A program made the translations under genes and the position numbers. Of a stretch of 25,806 nt of DNA, positions 1 to 7,520 are shown in pieces. The stretch is from CTSoil-075 sp964292325. Its GTDB lineage: Bacteria; Bacillota; Negativicutes; DSM-13327. Position 1 is the stretch's first letter. Each line of letters opens with the position of its first letter. The notes under the pieces are model-generated. The model did not search any database. It was not told the origin of the DNA and saw only the letters and a list, made by a program, of their open reading frames with translations. The stretch spans positions 1 to 25,806 of the forward strand of contig CAXYVG010000052.1 in NCBI GenBank assembly GCA_964292325.1, written 5' to 3'.

Positions 1-54
1 ACCCGCAACATCCTCATTACAAGTGAGGTGCTCTACCAGTTGAGCTATTCCAGC
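1..54 (-). tRNA. tRNA-Thr (UGU), 3' part cut by window edge
   Basis: Read on the minus strand, the sequence starts GCTGGAATAGCTC, has a D-loop with GGTA, and has an anticodon stem CCTCA/TGAGG enclosing the loop CTTGTAA. The anticodon is therefore TGT, which reads ACA threonine codons. The variable region and the first bases of the T-stem (GCGGGT) are present. The T-loop, the 3' acceptor strand and any CCA lie outside the window. Two promoter-like hexamer pairs lie just upstream. Confidence 0.93.
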
Positions 55-74
55 ATAACCTTTGACAAGGTTTA

Positions 75-103
75 ATTCTATCATACTATGTGTCTTGTGT
101 AAA
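75..103 (-). promoter_or_regulatory. Sigma-A promoter, proximal, for tRNA-Thr
   Basis: On the minus strand there is a -35 TTTACA (103-98) and a -10 TAGAAT (80-75) separated by 17 bp. The start point would fall about 13 bp before the mature tRNA 5' end at 54. Assignment is by hexamer match only. Confidence 0.6.
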
Positions 104-147
104 CATTTTTCTTGCAAAAACATTTACATCACACTCGGTACTTAAGT

Positions 148-176
148 ATCTTATTACATTTATATCAACTTGTCAA
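148..176 (-). promoter_or_regulatory. Sigma-A promoter, distal, upstream of tRNA-Thr
   Basis: A perfect -35 TTGACA (176-171) and a -10 TAAGAT (153-148) are 17 bp apart on the minus strand, downstream of uppP and upstream of the proximal promoter. Two stacked promoters are common ahead of stable RNA genes, so this probably drives a tRNA cluster continuing beyond the left edge. Confidence 0.6.
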
Positions 177-218
177 TCTTTTTCATGTTTTTTTATATTT
201 TTTTCAGGACCTTTTTTG

Positions 219-1016
219 TTAAATTCTAAAAAAGTAATAATATGAAACAAATGCTAAGATAAAACGATAGTACGCAAAAGAAGCCAATGTTGATTTATTC
301 AAAAACTTAATAAACCACACCACAGATATATACGCTACAAGAAATGATACGAAGAAACCAATCGCAAACATTTGAATATCAGCCATATTCAGTTTATCCC
401 ACACTTTTAATAAATCATACAAACATGCTATTATCATCAATGGGACAGCAATAATAAAAGAAAATTCAGCCGCCACTGCACGGCTTATACCTAAAAAAAG
501 TCCACCAGAAATAGTAGAACCAGATCGAGAAAATCCCGGCCATAGTGCTAATAATTGAAATAAACCGATACAAAAGGCTTGACTCAAAGTAATTTTATCA
601 ACATTTGTAACACTAGGGTGCTTTGCCATTTTCTCAGCTACCAACATTAATATCGCACCAAGAATTAATCCAACAATTACAACACCTGGTGAAAATAATG
701 CCTTAATATTTTTATGTAATAAATACCCCACTCCCATAACAGGTATAATACCTGCTAAAATATGTTTGAACGTTAATCCATTACCATAAATACTCAGTGT
801 TCGCGGTTTAAACATCCGAAAAAATGTATCACGATACAAAAAAAGAACCGATAAAATAGCACCAAGTTGAATAAAAACTTCAAACACACTAGCTTTCTCA
901 CCCTCAAAGCCAAGTAGATTTCCTACTAAAATCATGTGACCCGTAGAAGAAACAGGTAAATATTCTGTCACACCTTCAACAATTCCAATTATAACTGCAA
1001 CTAAATTTTCACTCAT
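219..1016 (-). CDS. uppP: Undecaprenyl-diphosphatase UppP (BacA family)
   Basis: This 265-residue polytopic membrane protein dephosphorylates undecaprenyl diphosphate to recycle the lipid carrier for peptidoglycan and other wall polymers; extra copies give bacitracin tolerance. The two family signatures are visible: EGVTEYLPVSSTGH near residues 15-28 (containing the catalytic Glu-rich loop) and PGFSRSGSTISGG near 160-172. The remainder is hydrophobic helices, and the length matches the family. The ATG is preceded by AAGGATG about 8 bases away. It follows sigH but is separated by a terminator and a repeat element, so it is probably its own unit. Only two bases separate its TAA from poly-A/T rich DNA with no clear terminator hairpin. 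Confidence 0.96.
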   Translation of the reverse strand: MSENLVAVIIGIVEGVTEYLPVSSTGHMILVGNLLGFEGEKASVFEVFIQLGAILSVLFLYRDTFFRMFKPRTLSIYGNGLTFKHILAGIIPVMGVGYLLHKNIKALFSPGVVIVGLILGAILMLVAEKMAKHPSVTNVDKITLSQAFCIGLFQLLALWPGFSRSGSTISGGLFLGISRAVAAEFSFIIAVPLMIIACLYDLLKVWDKLNMADIQMFAIGFFVSFLVAYISVVWFIKFLNKSTLASFAYYRFILAFVSYYYFFRI

Positions 1017-1057
1017 TACACCACATCCTTATTCATTTAAGAAATAATATAAATTTT

Positions 1058-1086
1058 ATTATACCTTAAAATGAATCACATGGACA
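1058..1086 (-). promoter_or_regulatory. Possible uppP promoter
   Basis: On the minus strand a good -10 TATAAT (1063-1058) is preceded 17 bp upstream by a poor -35 TGTCCA (1086-1081). It lies between the end of the repeat element and uppP. The weak -35 keeps confidence low. Confidence 0.4.
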
Positions 1087-1129
1087 TCTTTTTTCATATC
1101 CATCGTGCAGAATGCCCTTTATAAAATAA

Positions 1130-1233
1130 AAAAAATTCGGTTTCGGCCAAATCCTCAGTCGCAGGTAGAAGCCTTAGTCATTCTTACTTGGAATCAGAAA
1201 GCGATATACTTTCTGATTCCGTAAAATAAAAAA
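1130..1233 (-). repeat. Intergenic repeat, copy A (sense-oriented 3' element)
   Basis: On the minus strand, downstream of the sigH terminator, this segment contains a 12-bp perfect hairpin GGAATCAGAAAG/CTTTCTGATTCC, then CCAAGTAAGAA, then CTACCTG, then a small hairpin TTTGG/CCGAA followed by a run of eight T. The same order of blocks recurs at 11685-11778, and the second half recurs at 21443-21500. All three copies lie just 3' of a minus-strand gene and in the same orientation as it. Confidence 0.75.
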
Positions 1234-1271
1234 GTAAGAAAGATTTGACCTAGGCCAAATTTTTCTTACTT
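1222..1271 (-). terminator. Intrinsic terminator of sigH
   Basis: On the minus strand, AAGTAAGAAAAATTTGG pairs almost completely with the matching segment across the loop CCTAGG and is followed by TTTTTTATTTTA. It starts four bases after the sigH stop codon. The plus strand also shows A/T-rich flanks, but the T-run favours minus-strand termination. Confidence 0.85.
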
Positions 1272-1274
1272 ATC

Positions 1275-2012
1275 TTAATCATCAATATTTTCCCCATACC
1301 CACTCAGACCTTGGTTATCTTTTCCAAACCCTGCAAGTCCTTTGTACATTCCTTGAATATCTTTATCATCACCACGATTATCTAAATACCGTTCAAGCTT
1401 ACGTTTAACTCGTTGAAGAGCATTATCAATCGACTTTACATGACGTTCAAGTTCAACAGCAATTTCCTGATATGACTTTCCATCAAGGTAAGCCATCAGT
1501 ACTTTCCACTCAAGATCGCTTAAAATTTCTCCCATTTTTTCTTCAATATCGATAAATTCTTCTCTACTGATGACTAAATCTTCCGGATCAGATATTTTAG
1601 ATCCTGATAGTACATCAAGTAAAGTTCTATCCGAATCTTCATCATAAATAGGCTTATTTAACGATACATATGAATTCAATGGAATATGTTTTTGCCTCGT
1701 AGCGGTTTTAATCGCAGTAATAATCTGCCGAGTCACGCAAAGCTCCGCAAATGCTCGAAATGAAGAAAGTTTATCAGTACGAAAATCGCGAATTGCTTTA
1801 TATAATCCAATCATACCTTCTTGAATGATATCCTCACGATCAGCACCAATCAAAAAATAGGATCTAGCTTTCGCCCGAACAAAATTGCGATACTTGTTAA
1901 TCAAGTAGTCGAGTGCGATTGTATTATTATTATCTTTTGCATCAAGCACAATTTCTTCATCGCTCATATTCTCAAATGAGCCATATAGATCGCATTGAGT
2001 ATTATAACGCAT
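1275..2012 (-). CDS. sigH: RNA polymerase sigma-H factor
   Basis: This is a sigma-70 family factor of the SigH/Spo0H type, which in spore-formers directs transition-phase and early sporulation genes. Region 2 is seen in YRNFVRAKARSYFLIGADREDIIQEGMIGLYKAIRDF. The region 4 helix-turn-helix is in SDLEWKVLMAYLDGKSYQEIA and ELERHVKSIDNALQRVKRKL. I start at the ATG at 2012 (MRYNTQ), because the upstream GTG at 2045 places the purine-rich GGGGAGTGGGGG ribosome site inside the coding region. This gives 245 residues, about 27 more than the B. subtilis protein; the extra length is a C-terminal Gly-rich tail. Gene order rlmB-x-sigH matches other Firmicutes, with a VanW-like gene in place of yacP. Confidence 0.93.
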   Translation of the reverse strand: MRYNTQCDLYGSFENMSDEEIVLDAKDNNNTIALDYLINKYRNFVRAKARSYFLIGADREDIIQEGMIGLYKAIRDFRTDKLSSFRAFAELCVTRQIITAIKTATRQKHIPLNSYVSLNKPIYDEDSDRTLLDVLSGSKISDPEDLVISREEFIDIEEKMGEILSDLEWKVLMAYLDGKSYQEIAVELERHVKSIDNALQRVKRKLERYLDNRGDDKDIQGMYKGLAGFGKDNQGLSGYGENIDD

Positions 2013-2050
2013 CGCATCGCCCCCACTCCCCAAATTGCTACACATTCACA

Positions 2051-2078
2051 AAAAGAAAATGCACTAAAGTATTAGTGC
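2051..2078 (-). terminator. Terminator-like hairpin in the sigH leader
   Basis: On the minus strand GCACTAA and TTAGTGC form a perfect 7-bp stem with a 4-base loop, followed by ATTTTCTTTTTG. It lies between the sigH promoter and the start codon, so it could attenuate transcription. The short, A/T-containing stem makes it a weak terminator. Confidence 0.5.
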
Positions 2079-2111
2079 TCTAAGTTATGTGTACATGCCA
2101 CTTCAAAGCAA

Positions 2112-2141
2112 ATTATACCTTACATTTCTCTAATTAGTCAA
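2112..2141 (-). promoter_or_regulatory. Sigma-A promoter of sigH
   Basis: On the minus strand a -35 TTGACT (2141-2136) and a perfect -10 TATAAT (2117-2112) are spaced 18 bp. The predicted transcript start is about 95 bases before the sigH ATG. This would make sigH independent of rlmB-vanW. Confidence 0.75.
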
Positions 2142-2231
2142 GCTTAACTTGTCGTATTTACAATTAACTTTCACTATTCCGTATTCCAAGTTCATTATTT
2201 TTCAAGAGATGGCTAGTAAGTTTTTTCTTTA

Positions 2232-3254
2232 CTATTGATCAACACCTGCAAACGGCGGAATTTGTGTACCAACCTTTATAATCATATTCTCAGGTAAGTA
2301 ATGGTCTCGTGATAAAACTTCACGTTTGATTTCCTGCCCCTCTGCTCGTACTACTCGTACCATCGTAATTACATAGCCAGGTTTTCCGCGCTGATCTATC
2401 ACACTCTCCCCCAAATATAAACTCTGGTCTTGCTGTTTAATGATTGCTGGCGCAACATTTTCCTGTCCTATCGATATAATTTCTACGGATTGTTTGATAT
2501 GATGTTTCCCCAAAATACCTACTACCAGTTTATTATCAGCAACTTCAGCCATAATCACCAGCGGATCCGGCGTGTTATTAATAAATCGAAAATCTAAACC
2601 ATTAAATGCAACAGTAGCATCCCGCCCCAATGGAACATATGACAGTGGTTTTGAGTGATTATACCTTTCTATAATATCTAAATTAGCCAAAAGGACCGCA
2701 TTATATAAGGTAGATGAGAGTTGACATACGCCACCACCAATACCTGGAACAAATTCACCATCCACAATTTCCAATGCTTCTTTAAAGCCATAATGTTTTT
2801 CTCGCGGTCCCACCACTTTGTTAAAAGAGAAAATCTTGCCAGGATAAAGAATATATCCATTAATTTTTCCAGCTGCTACTTTGATATTCGTTGTACGATT
2901 TGCATCATTCTGATTAACGATCGTTGTATAGTTACTTATCAGTTCTCGTATACCAGTATTTGCAATATGATCCTTTGTAATACTCGGATAAATAGCTGTT
3001 ACTGGTAATGCTATACTATCGCGTTCAGATCTTACTAGCGCATGTAAAACAAGAGGCCTAAGTGCATCTGAATTGAGTATACACCCCTGCTGGAATACTT
3101 TTTTACGACTGTTGTTTCCACTCAAATCGATCCCTTCTAGCATTACACCTTTGTATATATTAGAATCATATAAAGGTGTAATGCTAGACAATAAGCTTAA
3201 TAAAATAATTCCTAAAGCACATATCGCAGTCATCACTAACCACGTTTTTTTCAC
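2232..3254 (-). CDS. VanW family protein, membrane-anchored
   Basis: The 340-residue protein begins with a single hydrophobic segment (about residues 4-25) that would act as a signal anchor. Residues about 110-240 carry the VanW domain, with the hallmark GIGGGVCQLSSTLYNA near 171-186. The C-terminal part (about 275-330, with GYVITMVRVVR) resembles the beta-rich G5-like region often attached to VanW proteins. VanW itself has no established activity; proteins of this build are cell-wall associated in Firmicutes. The start is GTG immediately after the rlmB TAA, so the two are translationally coupled; a GGGAG lies 12 bases upstream inside rlmB. It occupies the place of yacP/rae1 in B. subtilis. 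A long palindrome sits within codons 23-40 (see repeat entry). Confidence 0.88.
   Translation of the reverse strand: MKKTWLVMTAICALGIILLSLLSSITPLYDSNIYKGVMLEGIDLSGNNSRKKVFQQGCILNSDALRPLVLHALVRSERDSIALPVTAIYPSITKDHIANTGIRELISNYTTIVNQNDANRTTNIKVAAGKINGYILYPGKIFSFNKVVGPREKHYGFKEALEIVDGEFVPGIGGGVCQLSSTLYNAVLLANLDIIERYNHSKPLSYVPLGRDATVAFNGLDFRFINNTPDPLVIMAEVADNKLVVGILGKHHIKQSVEIISIGQENVAPAIIKQQDQSLYLGESVIDQRGKPGYVITMVRVVRAEGQEIKREVLSRDHYLPENMIIKVGTQIPPFAGVDQ
3136..3188. repeat. 17-bp perfect inverted repeat inside vanW-like gene
   Basis: TCTAGCATTACACCTTT (3136-3152) and AAAGGTGTAATGCTAGA (3172-3188) are exact reverse complements, separated by 19 bases whose outer part can extend the stem by about four more pairs (one G-T). 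The sequence is fully coding for the segment after the membrane anchor (SSITPLYDSNIYKGVMLE), so the palindrome is read as ITPLY on one arm and YKGVML on the other. Confidence 0.9.
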
Positions 3255-4022
3255 TTATTTTTTCATCTCCCGTTGTTTTACAACTTCATACAACAACAAC
3301 GAACAAGCCACTGAAGCATTTAAAGAATTAATCTTACCTAGCATCGGTATACGGACAACAAAGTCACAGTGTTCTTTAGTTAATCTTCCCATTCCTTTCC
3401 CTTCGCTGCCAACGACAACTACAATGGGGCCTGTCAAATCAGCTTCATAATAATTTTTTTCTCCATCCATATCCGCACCAACTACCCACATACCAGCTTT
3501 CTTTAGTTCTTCGAGCGTCTGTGATACATTACCAATCCTAGCTACAGGTACATATTCTACTGCTCCAGCTGAAGTTTTAGCCACCGTACCTGATAACGGA
3601 CAACTGCGTCGCTTTGGTATCAATACTCCATGTACACCAGCAGCATCAGCAGTACGTAAAATAGCCCCTAAATTATGAGGATCTTCCAATTCATCTAATA
3701 GAACAATAAAGGGAGCTTCTTCACCTTCTGTTGCCTTAGCTAAAATGTCCTCCATTTCTGCATAGGCTACCGGTGGTACCGTAGCTAATACGCCCTGGTG
3801 TTTTTGTCCCTTTGTCATCGAATCTAATTTGCTGATTTCTACCTCTTGTACAACCAATTTATTTCCCCGCGCAAGACCTATAATCTCTCTAATCGACCCT
3901 TGCCGTTCGCCCTTGGCAACCATTATTTTATTAATAGGTCGACCACTTTTTAAAGCCTCTAATACACTGTTACGTCCCATGATAAACTCTTCTACTGCTG
4001 ATGTGGATTCTAATTCTGACAT
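3255..4022 (-). CDS. rlmB: 23S rRNA (guanosine-2'-O-)-methyltransferase RlmB-like (TrmH/SpoU family)
   Basis: A 255-residue SPOUT-class RNA 2'-O-methyltransferase using S-adenosylmethionine. The N-terminal substrate-binding domain has IMGRNSVLEALKSGRPINKI. The catalytic knot shows the three family motifs: DELEDPHNLGAILRTADAAG, IVVVVGSEGKGM and IPMLGKINSLNASVACSLLLYE. I start at the ATG at 4022 (MSELEST) because AAGGAG lies seven bases upstream; the longer reading frame from 4046 would bury this site. The gene position between mrnC/thyX and sigH matches the Firmicute block. It abuts the VanW-like gene (TAA then GTG). Which ribosomal nucleotide is modified cannot be told from sequence; family members in this context are called RlmB. 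Confidence 0.93.
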   Translation of the reverse strand: MSELESTSAVEEFIMGRNSVLEALKSGRPINKIMVAKGERQGSIREIIGLARGNKLVVQEVEISKLDSMTKGQKHQGVLATVPPVAYAEMEDILAKATEGEEAPFIVLLDELEDPHNLGAILRTADAAGVHGVLIPKRRSCPLSGTVAKTSAGAVEYVPVARIGNVSQTLEELKKAGMWVVGADMDGEKNYYEADLTGPIVVVVGSEGKGMGRLTKEHCDFVVRIPMLGKINSLNASVACSLLLYEVVKQREMKK

Positions 4023-4162
4023 AAACCTTCTCCTTCGCGTCATCATTTGACAACATTTATTTTTCCCTTTTTTTCATAAGCTATGTACGGTTATACTATC
4101 TTACTAATCTTCTTTCACCAAAAATTAAAGTCTGCTAACAATTATAACAATACTATAATAAT

Positions 4163-4198
4163 AAACCCTCAGATACCACATAAAGCACCTGAGGGTTT
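4163..4198 (-). terminator. Intrinsic terminator after thyX
   Basis: AAACCCTCAG and CTGAGGGTTT form a perfect 10-bp stem around a 16-base loop, followed on the minus strand by ATTATTATAG. It closes the cysE-cysS-mrnC-thyX transcript, so rlmB probably has its own promoter in 4023-4160, which I could not assign convincingly. Confidence 0.75.
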
Positions 4199-4205
4199 GC
4201 AAAAC

Positions 4206-4874
4206 TTACTTTACCGCCAAGCGTCCACAAGTTAGCTGTCCTTCACTACAATAGTTACTGGTTATACAAGTCGGTCCAGCCTTTTTAAAAAGTAATGGTG
4301 CTACCGTTTTCACTTCTGCTAACATCATATCCGCCAGCTGTCTAATTTCCCACTGTGCACGAGCACAACAGCGTAGTTGAAAGAAATGTAACAATGTTCG
4401 AGCATTCATTGTTACAACCACTTTCGTTTCCGTCGCATTTGCCAAACAGTACCGAGCGTCTTCTTTAGGGATTTCCAAATCAATCAATTCATTATATGTA
4501 CTACGAATCGTATTCATCAACTCTTCAAACTTTTCTTTCGCCTGCTGATTATTCCGAATCGTTGGAGGCATAATATACTCAAACTCCTGTTCACCAACAT
4601 AACGTTGAGACTGTTGAGAATAAGAAGCAATTCTATGACGTACCAATTGATGACTTAATACTCTGGAAACACCTTCAATTGCAAAGGTAAAGCTTACATG
4701 CTCGAATGTCGATAAATGTCCCATCTCGACAATTTTATTGACCAAATTCTCTACTTGAGATTCTGACATCGTCTCTACTAAGTCCTCCGCCCCAACTGCT
4801 GAATAACAAAGCCTTGCGGACATTGCTACCATTCGCTGGGGATCTGGAGTATATGAAATTAATTTTATTTTCAT
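4206..4874 (-). CDS. thyX: Flavin-dependent thymidylate synthase ThyX
   Basis: ThyX converts dUMP to dTMP using methylene-tetrahydrofolate, NADPH and FAD, and is unrelated to ThyA. The diagnostic motif RHRIASYSQQSQR (RHRxxSxxxxSxR) is at residues 79-91, and the length of 222 is typical. Further conserved segments are STFEHVSFTFAIEGVSR near 55-71 and a C-terminal ARTLLHFFQLRCCARAQWEIR. The ATG overlaps the mrnC stop by four bases (ATGA), so it is translated as part of the cysE-cysS-mrnC operon; a terminator follows at once. ThyX in this spot is an insertion compared with B. subtilis, where mrnC is followed directly by rlmB. Confidence 0.97.
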   Translation of the reverse strand: MKIKLISYTPDPQRMVAMSARLCYSAVGAEDLVETMSESQVENLVNKIVEMGHLSTFEHVSFTFAIEGVSRVLSHQLVRHRIASYSQQSQRYVGEQEFEYIMPPTIRNNQQAKEKFEELMNTIRSTYNELIDLEIPKEDARYCLANATETKVVVTMNARTLLHFFQLRCCARAQWEIRQLADMMLAEVKTVAPLLFKKAGPTCITSNYCSEGQLTCGRLAVK

Positions 4875-5371
4875 GATTTGCCTCCACTATCTTTAGCTGA
4901 ATTTGTCATTCCCCGGGCAATAATAGCAAATGCTTTTTCCACAATTACTGATAAACGTTCATAATTTTTGCTTAAATACAAATAACCAACTAAGGCTTCA
5001 AAACCTGTGCTACTACGATAATCAGCTACCGTAGCGCTTTTAGGTACGGAAGATTTAGCATTACGACCGCGTTTTGCAATATTTTTTTCCGTTTCTGTTA
5101 ATTCACCTTCGAGTGACTTATAAGCTAAAGCCTGCATTGTAGCAGATACAATTTTAGCATCAAGCGTATGTAGTACCCTAACTTTATTCTGCTCATAAGA
5201 AAGCATCGTAGTACGTACATACAAAGAAAAATATGCATCGCCAATATAAGCTAACACTAAGGGATGTAACTGCTGGGCTGGTATATCTTTGTATTTAATT
5301 GGTGGCGCTCCGGTTCCATCTCCCTGCTCAAAAATATTGTTCATCAAAAACTCAAACTGGTCAAATTTCAT
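4871..5371 (-). CDS. mrnC: Mini-ribonuclease III MrnC
   Basis: Mini-III is a dimeric RNase III catalytic domain without the double-stranded RNA-binding domain; in B. subtilis it matures 23S rRNA ends. The catalytic signature is LAYIGDAYFSLYVR near residue 40, and a second acidic cluster appears in SSTGFEALVGYLYL. The 166-residue size fits. I choose the ATG at 5371 (MKFDQF) rather than the GTG at 5383, because AAGGTGG is eight bases upstream and the ATG overlaps the cysS stop as ATGA, which is typical translational coupling. Its own stop overlaps the thyX start. Confidence 0.94.
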   Translation of the reverse strand: MKFDQFEFLMNNIFEQGDGTGAPPIKYKDIPAQQLHPLVLAYIGDAYFSLYVRTTMLSYEQNKVRVLHTLDAKIVSATMQALAYKSLEGELTETEKNIAKRGRNAKSSVPKSATVADYRSSTGFEALVGYLYLSKNYERLSVIVEKAFAIIARGMTNSAKDSGGKS

Positions 5372-6822
5372 CGTTTTTTCCACCTTACACCTTGAGGTGA
5401 ATCTTCCAAACTAATCCCAATTGTTCCTAAGCTATCGCGAATTTTATCAGCAAGAGTCCAATCTTTTGCCTGGCGAGCATGCTGGCGAATATCAATGATA
5501 ATATCCATCAACTGTCCAACTAACTCCTGACTCCCATCCATTTTTTCTTTTCCCTGCTGTCTTTCATTCACCAATATACCTAGTACATCAGCCATCATAA
5601 AATACATCTTATGAACGATACGATACGCCTCTACGTTATGCATTACTTTACCAGTCGTAACCGCATTATAATATACATTAATTTCTTTCGCTAAACCAAA
5701 CATCACACCAATAGCTAACGCCGTATTAAAGTCATCATCCATTGCTGCATAAAATTCTTGCTCTGCCTGTTTTGCTACTGTTTGCAGGTGATCATCCTCT
5801 GCCTCAGCTACCACACTTGGCATCTTTTCTAACTGATAGCTATTTTCTACCGCAGTGCGTAACCTTTCTAAGCTACGTTGTGATTCAGATAAACGTTCAT
5901 CACTAAAATCAAGAGGGCTCCGGTAATGCGTAGACAACACAAAGAATCGCAATACGTCTGCCGAGTAATGCTTTAAAATATCTTTTACTAAAAAGAAATT
6001 GCCAAGTGACTTGCTCATTTTTTCTTCATTTACTGTAATAAATCCATTATGTAGCCAATAACGTACAAAAGGTTCCCCTTCATCAACAAAAGCCTCCGAT
6101 TGCGCAATTTCATTTTCATGATGAGGGAAAATTAAGTCACTACCACCACCATGAAAATCAAAACTGTTACCTAAATATTTAAGTGACATTGCGGAGCATT
6201 CAATATGCCAACCTGGTCGTCCCTTGCCCCAAGGACTTTCCCACGCAGGCTCACCAGGTTTGGCACTTTTCCATAACGCAAAATCCATAGGATGATTTTT
6301 GCGGTCATCAACATCAACCCTAGCGCCTGCTTGCATATCATCAATATTACGTCCACTTAGTTTACCATATTCATCGAATTTTTCTATACTATAATAAACG
6401 TCACCATCAACAATATAGGCATAGCCTTTTTCCACTAAGCGTTTTACGATCTCGACAATTTCCGTCATATGTTCCGACACAGTTGGATATATATCCGCCC
6501 GACGAATATTGAGTTCATCCATAACCTCAAAATAAGAGGCAATATATCGCTTAGAAATCACATCCCATGTTACCCCTTCTTTATTAGCAGTATTAATAAT
6601 TTTATCATCAACATCTGTAAAATTTTGTACATGGTATACTGCAAATCCACGATGCTCTAAGTATCTTTTAATCACATCCCATGTTAAAAACGGTCTAGCA
6701 TTGCCAATATGTGCGTGATTATAAGGGGTGATTCCACAGACATACATTTTTACCTTACCAGCTTCGACTGGTACAAACTCTTCCTTCTGTCTTGTTAACG
6801 TATTATATACTCTTAATGTCAT
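5368..6822 (-). CDS. cysS: Cysteinyl-tRNA synthetase
   Basis: Class I aminoacyl-tRNA synthetase charging tRNA-Cys in the cytoplasm; 484 residues, normal for the family. The HIGH-type motif is HAHIGNAR near 37-44 and the KMSKS motif lies in EEKMSKSLGNF near 269. The zinc ligands that select cysteine are apparent: Cys29 in MYVCGITPY, the Cys in GWHIECSAMS, and FPHHENEIAQSEA. The start codon lies 20 bases inside cysE. Cysteine biosynthesis (cysE) and use (cysS) are thus coupled under one T-box leader, as in B. subtilis. Confidence 0.97.
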   Translation of the reverse strand: MTLRVYNTLTRQKEEFVPVEAGKVKMYVCGITPYNHAHIGNARPFLTWDVIKRYLEHRGFAVYHVQNFTDVDDKIINTANKEGVTWDVISKRYIASYFEVMDELNIRRADIYPTVSEHMTEIVEIVKRLVEKGYAYIVDGDVYYSIEKFDEYGKLSGRNIDDMQAGARVDVDDRKNHPMDFALWKSAKPGEPAWESPWGKGRPGWHIECSAMSLKYLGNSFDFHGGGSDLIFPHHENEIAQSEAFVDEGEPFVRYWLHNGFITVNEEKMSKSLGNFFLVKDILKHYSADVLRFFVLSTHYRSPLDFSDERLSESQRSLERLRTAVENSYQLEKMPSVVAEAEDDHLQTVAKQAEQEFYAAMDDDFNTALAIGVMFGLAKEINVYYNAVTTGKVMHNVEAYRIVHKMYFMMADVLGILVNERQQGKEKMDGSQELVGQLMDIIIDIRQHARQAKDWTLADKIRDSLGTIGISLEDSPQGVRWKKR

Positions 6823-7489
6823 TTTTTTTCAATTCCTCCTCTAGTTGAGTTATTCTTTTCTCTAATCTGCCAATATTACGCTGCATACAATTCATCATTT
6901 CAGCTACCGGATCAGGTAAATCACCATGCTCTAAGTCAATATTCATTTCATTACTCACCCCACCAACTTTTTTCCCATTATGCCACACAACTTGCCCTGG
7001 AATACCAACCACCGTGGAATTAGGGGGTACTTCTTTCAAGACTACTGAACCTGCACCAATTTTAGAGTTTTCACCAACAGAGAAAGATCCTAATACTTTA
7101 GCTCCACTAGCTACTACTACATTATCGCCAACAGTTGGATGACGTTTACCCTTTTCCTTACCTGTACCACCTAAAGTCACACCTTGATATAAGGTTATAT
7201 TATCACCTAGTTCAGCCGTTTCTCCAATAACAATACCAGTACCATGATCAATGAATAACCCTTTGCCAATGGTAGCACCTGGATGTATTTCAATCCCTGT
7301 TATAAAACGAGCCAAATTAGAAATCATTCTTGGTAAGAGTATCCATCCGTGTTTGTAGAACCAATGACTAATACGATGCAACCAAATCGCATGAAGTCCT
7401 GGATAACAAATTAGAACTTCCCACATACTTCTAGCAGCAGGATCTCGCTCAAACACTACCTCAATATCCTCTTTTATACGTTTGAACAT
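6803..7489 (-). CDS. cysE: Serine O-acetyltransferase
   Basis: CysE acetylates serine with acetyl-CoA to give O-acetylserine, the precursor of cysteine. The protein has an N-terminal helical region (DPAARSMWEVLICYPGLHAIWLHRISHWFYK) followed by the left-handed beta-helix of hexapeptide repeats with IDHGTGIVIGETAELGDN and GVTLGGTGKEKGKRHPTVGDNVVVASGAKVLG. I start at the ATG at 7489 (MFKRIKED; 228 residues), because AAGGAGGGGG stands six bases upstream, while the longer frame from 7531 runs into the terminator hairpin of the leader. The C-terminus has a short coiled coil (MNCMQRNIGRLEKRITQLEEEL). It overlaps cysS by 20 bases. Confidence 0.96.
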   Translation of the reverse strand: MFKRIKEDIEVVFERDPAARSMWEVLICYPGLHAIWLHRISHWFYKHGWILLPRMISNLARFITGIEIHPGATIGKGLFIDHGTGIVIGETAELGDNITLYQGVTLGGTGKEKGKRHPTVGDNVVVASGAKVLGSFSVGENSKIGAGSVVLKEVPPNSTVVGIPGQVVWHNGKKVGGVSNEMNIDLEHGDLPDPVAEMMNCMQRNIGRLEKRITQLEEELKKNDIKSI

Positions 7490-7520
7490 ACTGTTCCCCC
7501 TCCTTATAAAAATAACCAAC

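Noticed and set aside
3136..3188. Insertion sequence ends
   Set aside because: The arms are only 19 bp apart, no transposase is present, and the reading frame stays open.
3073..3450. Plus-strand open frame repeating SITPLY and YKGVML
   Set aside because: It is a mirror of the vanW-like gene caused by the 17-bp palindrome and has no ribosome site.
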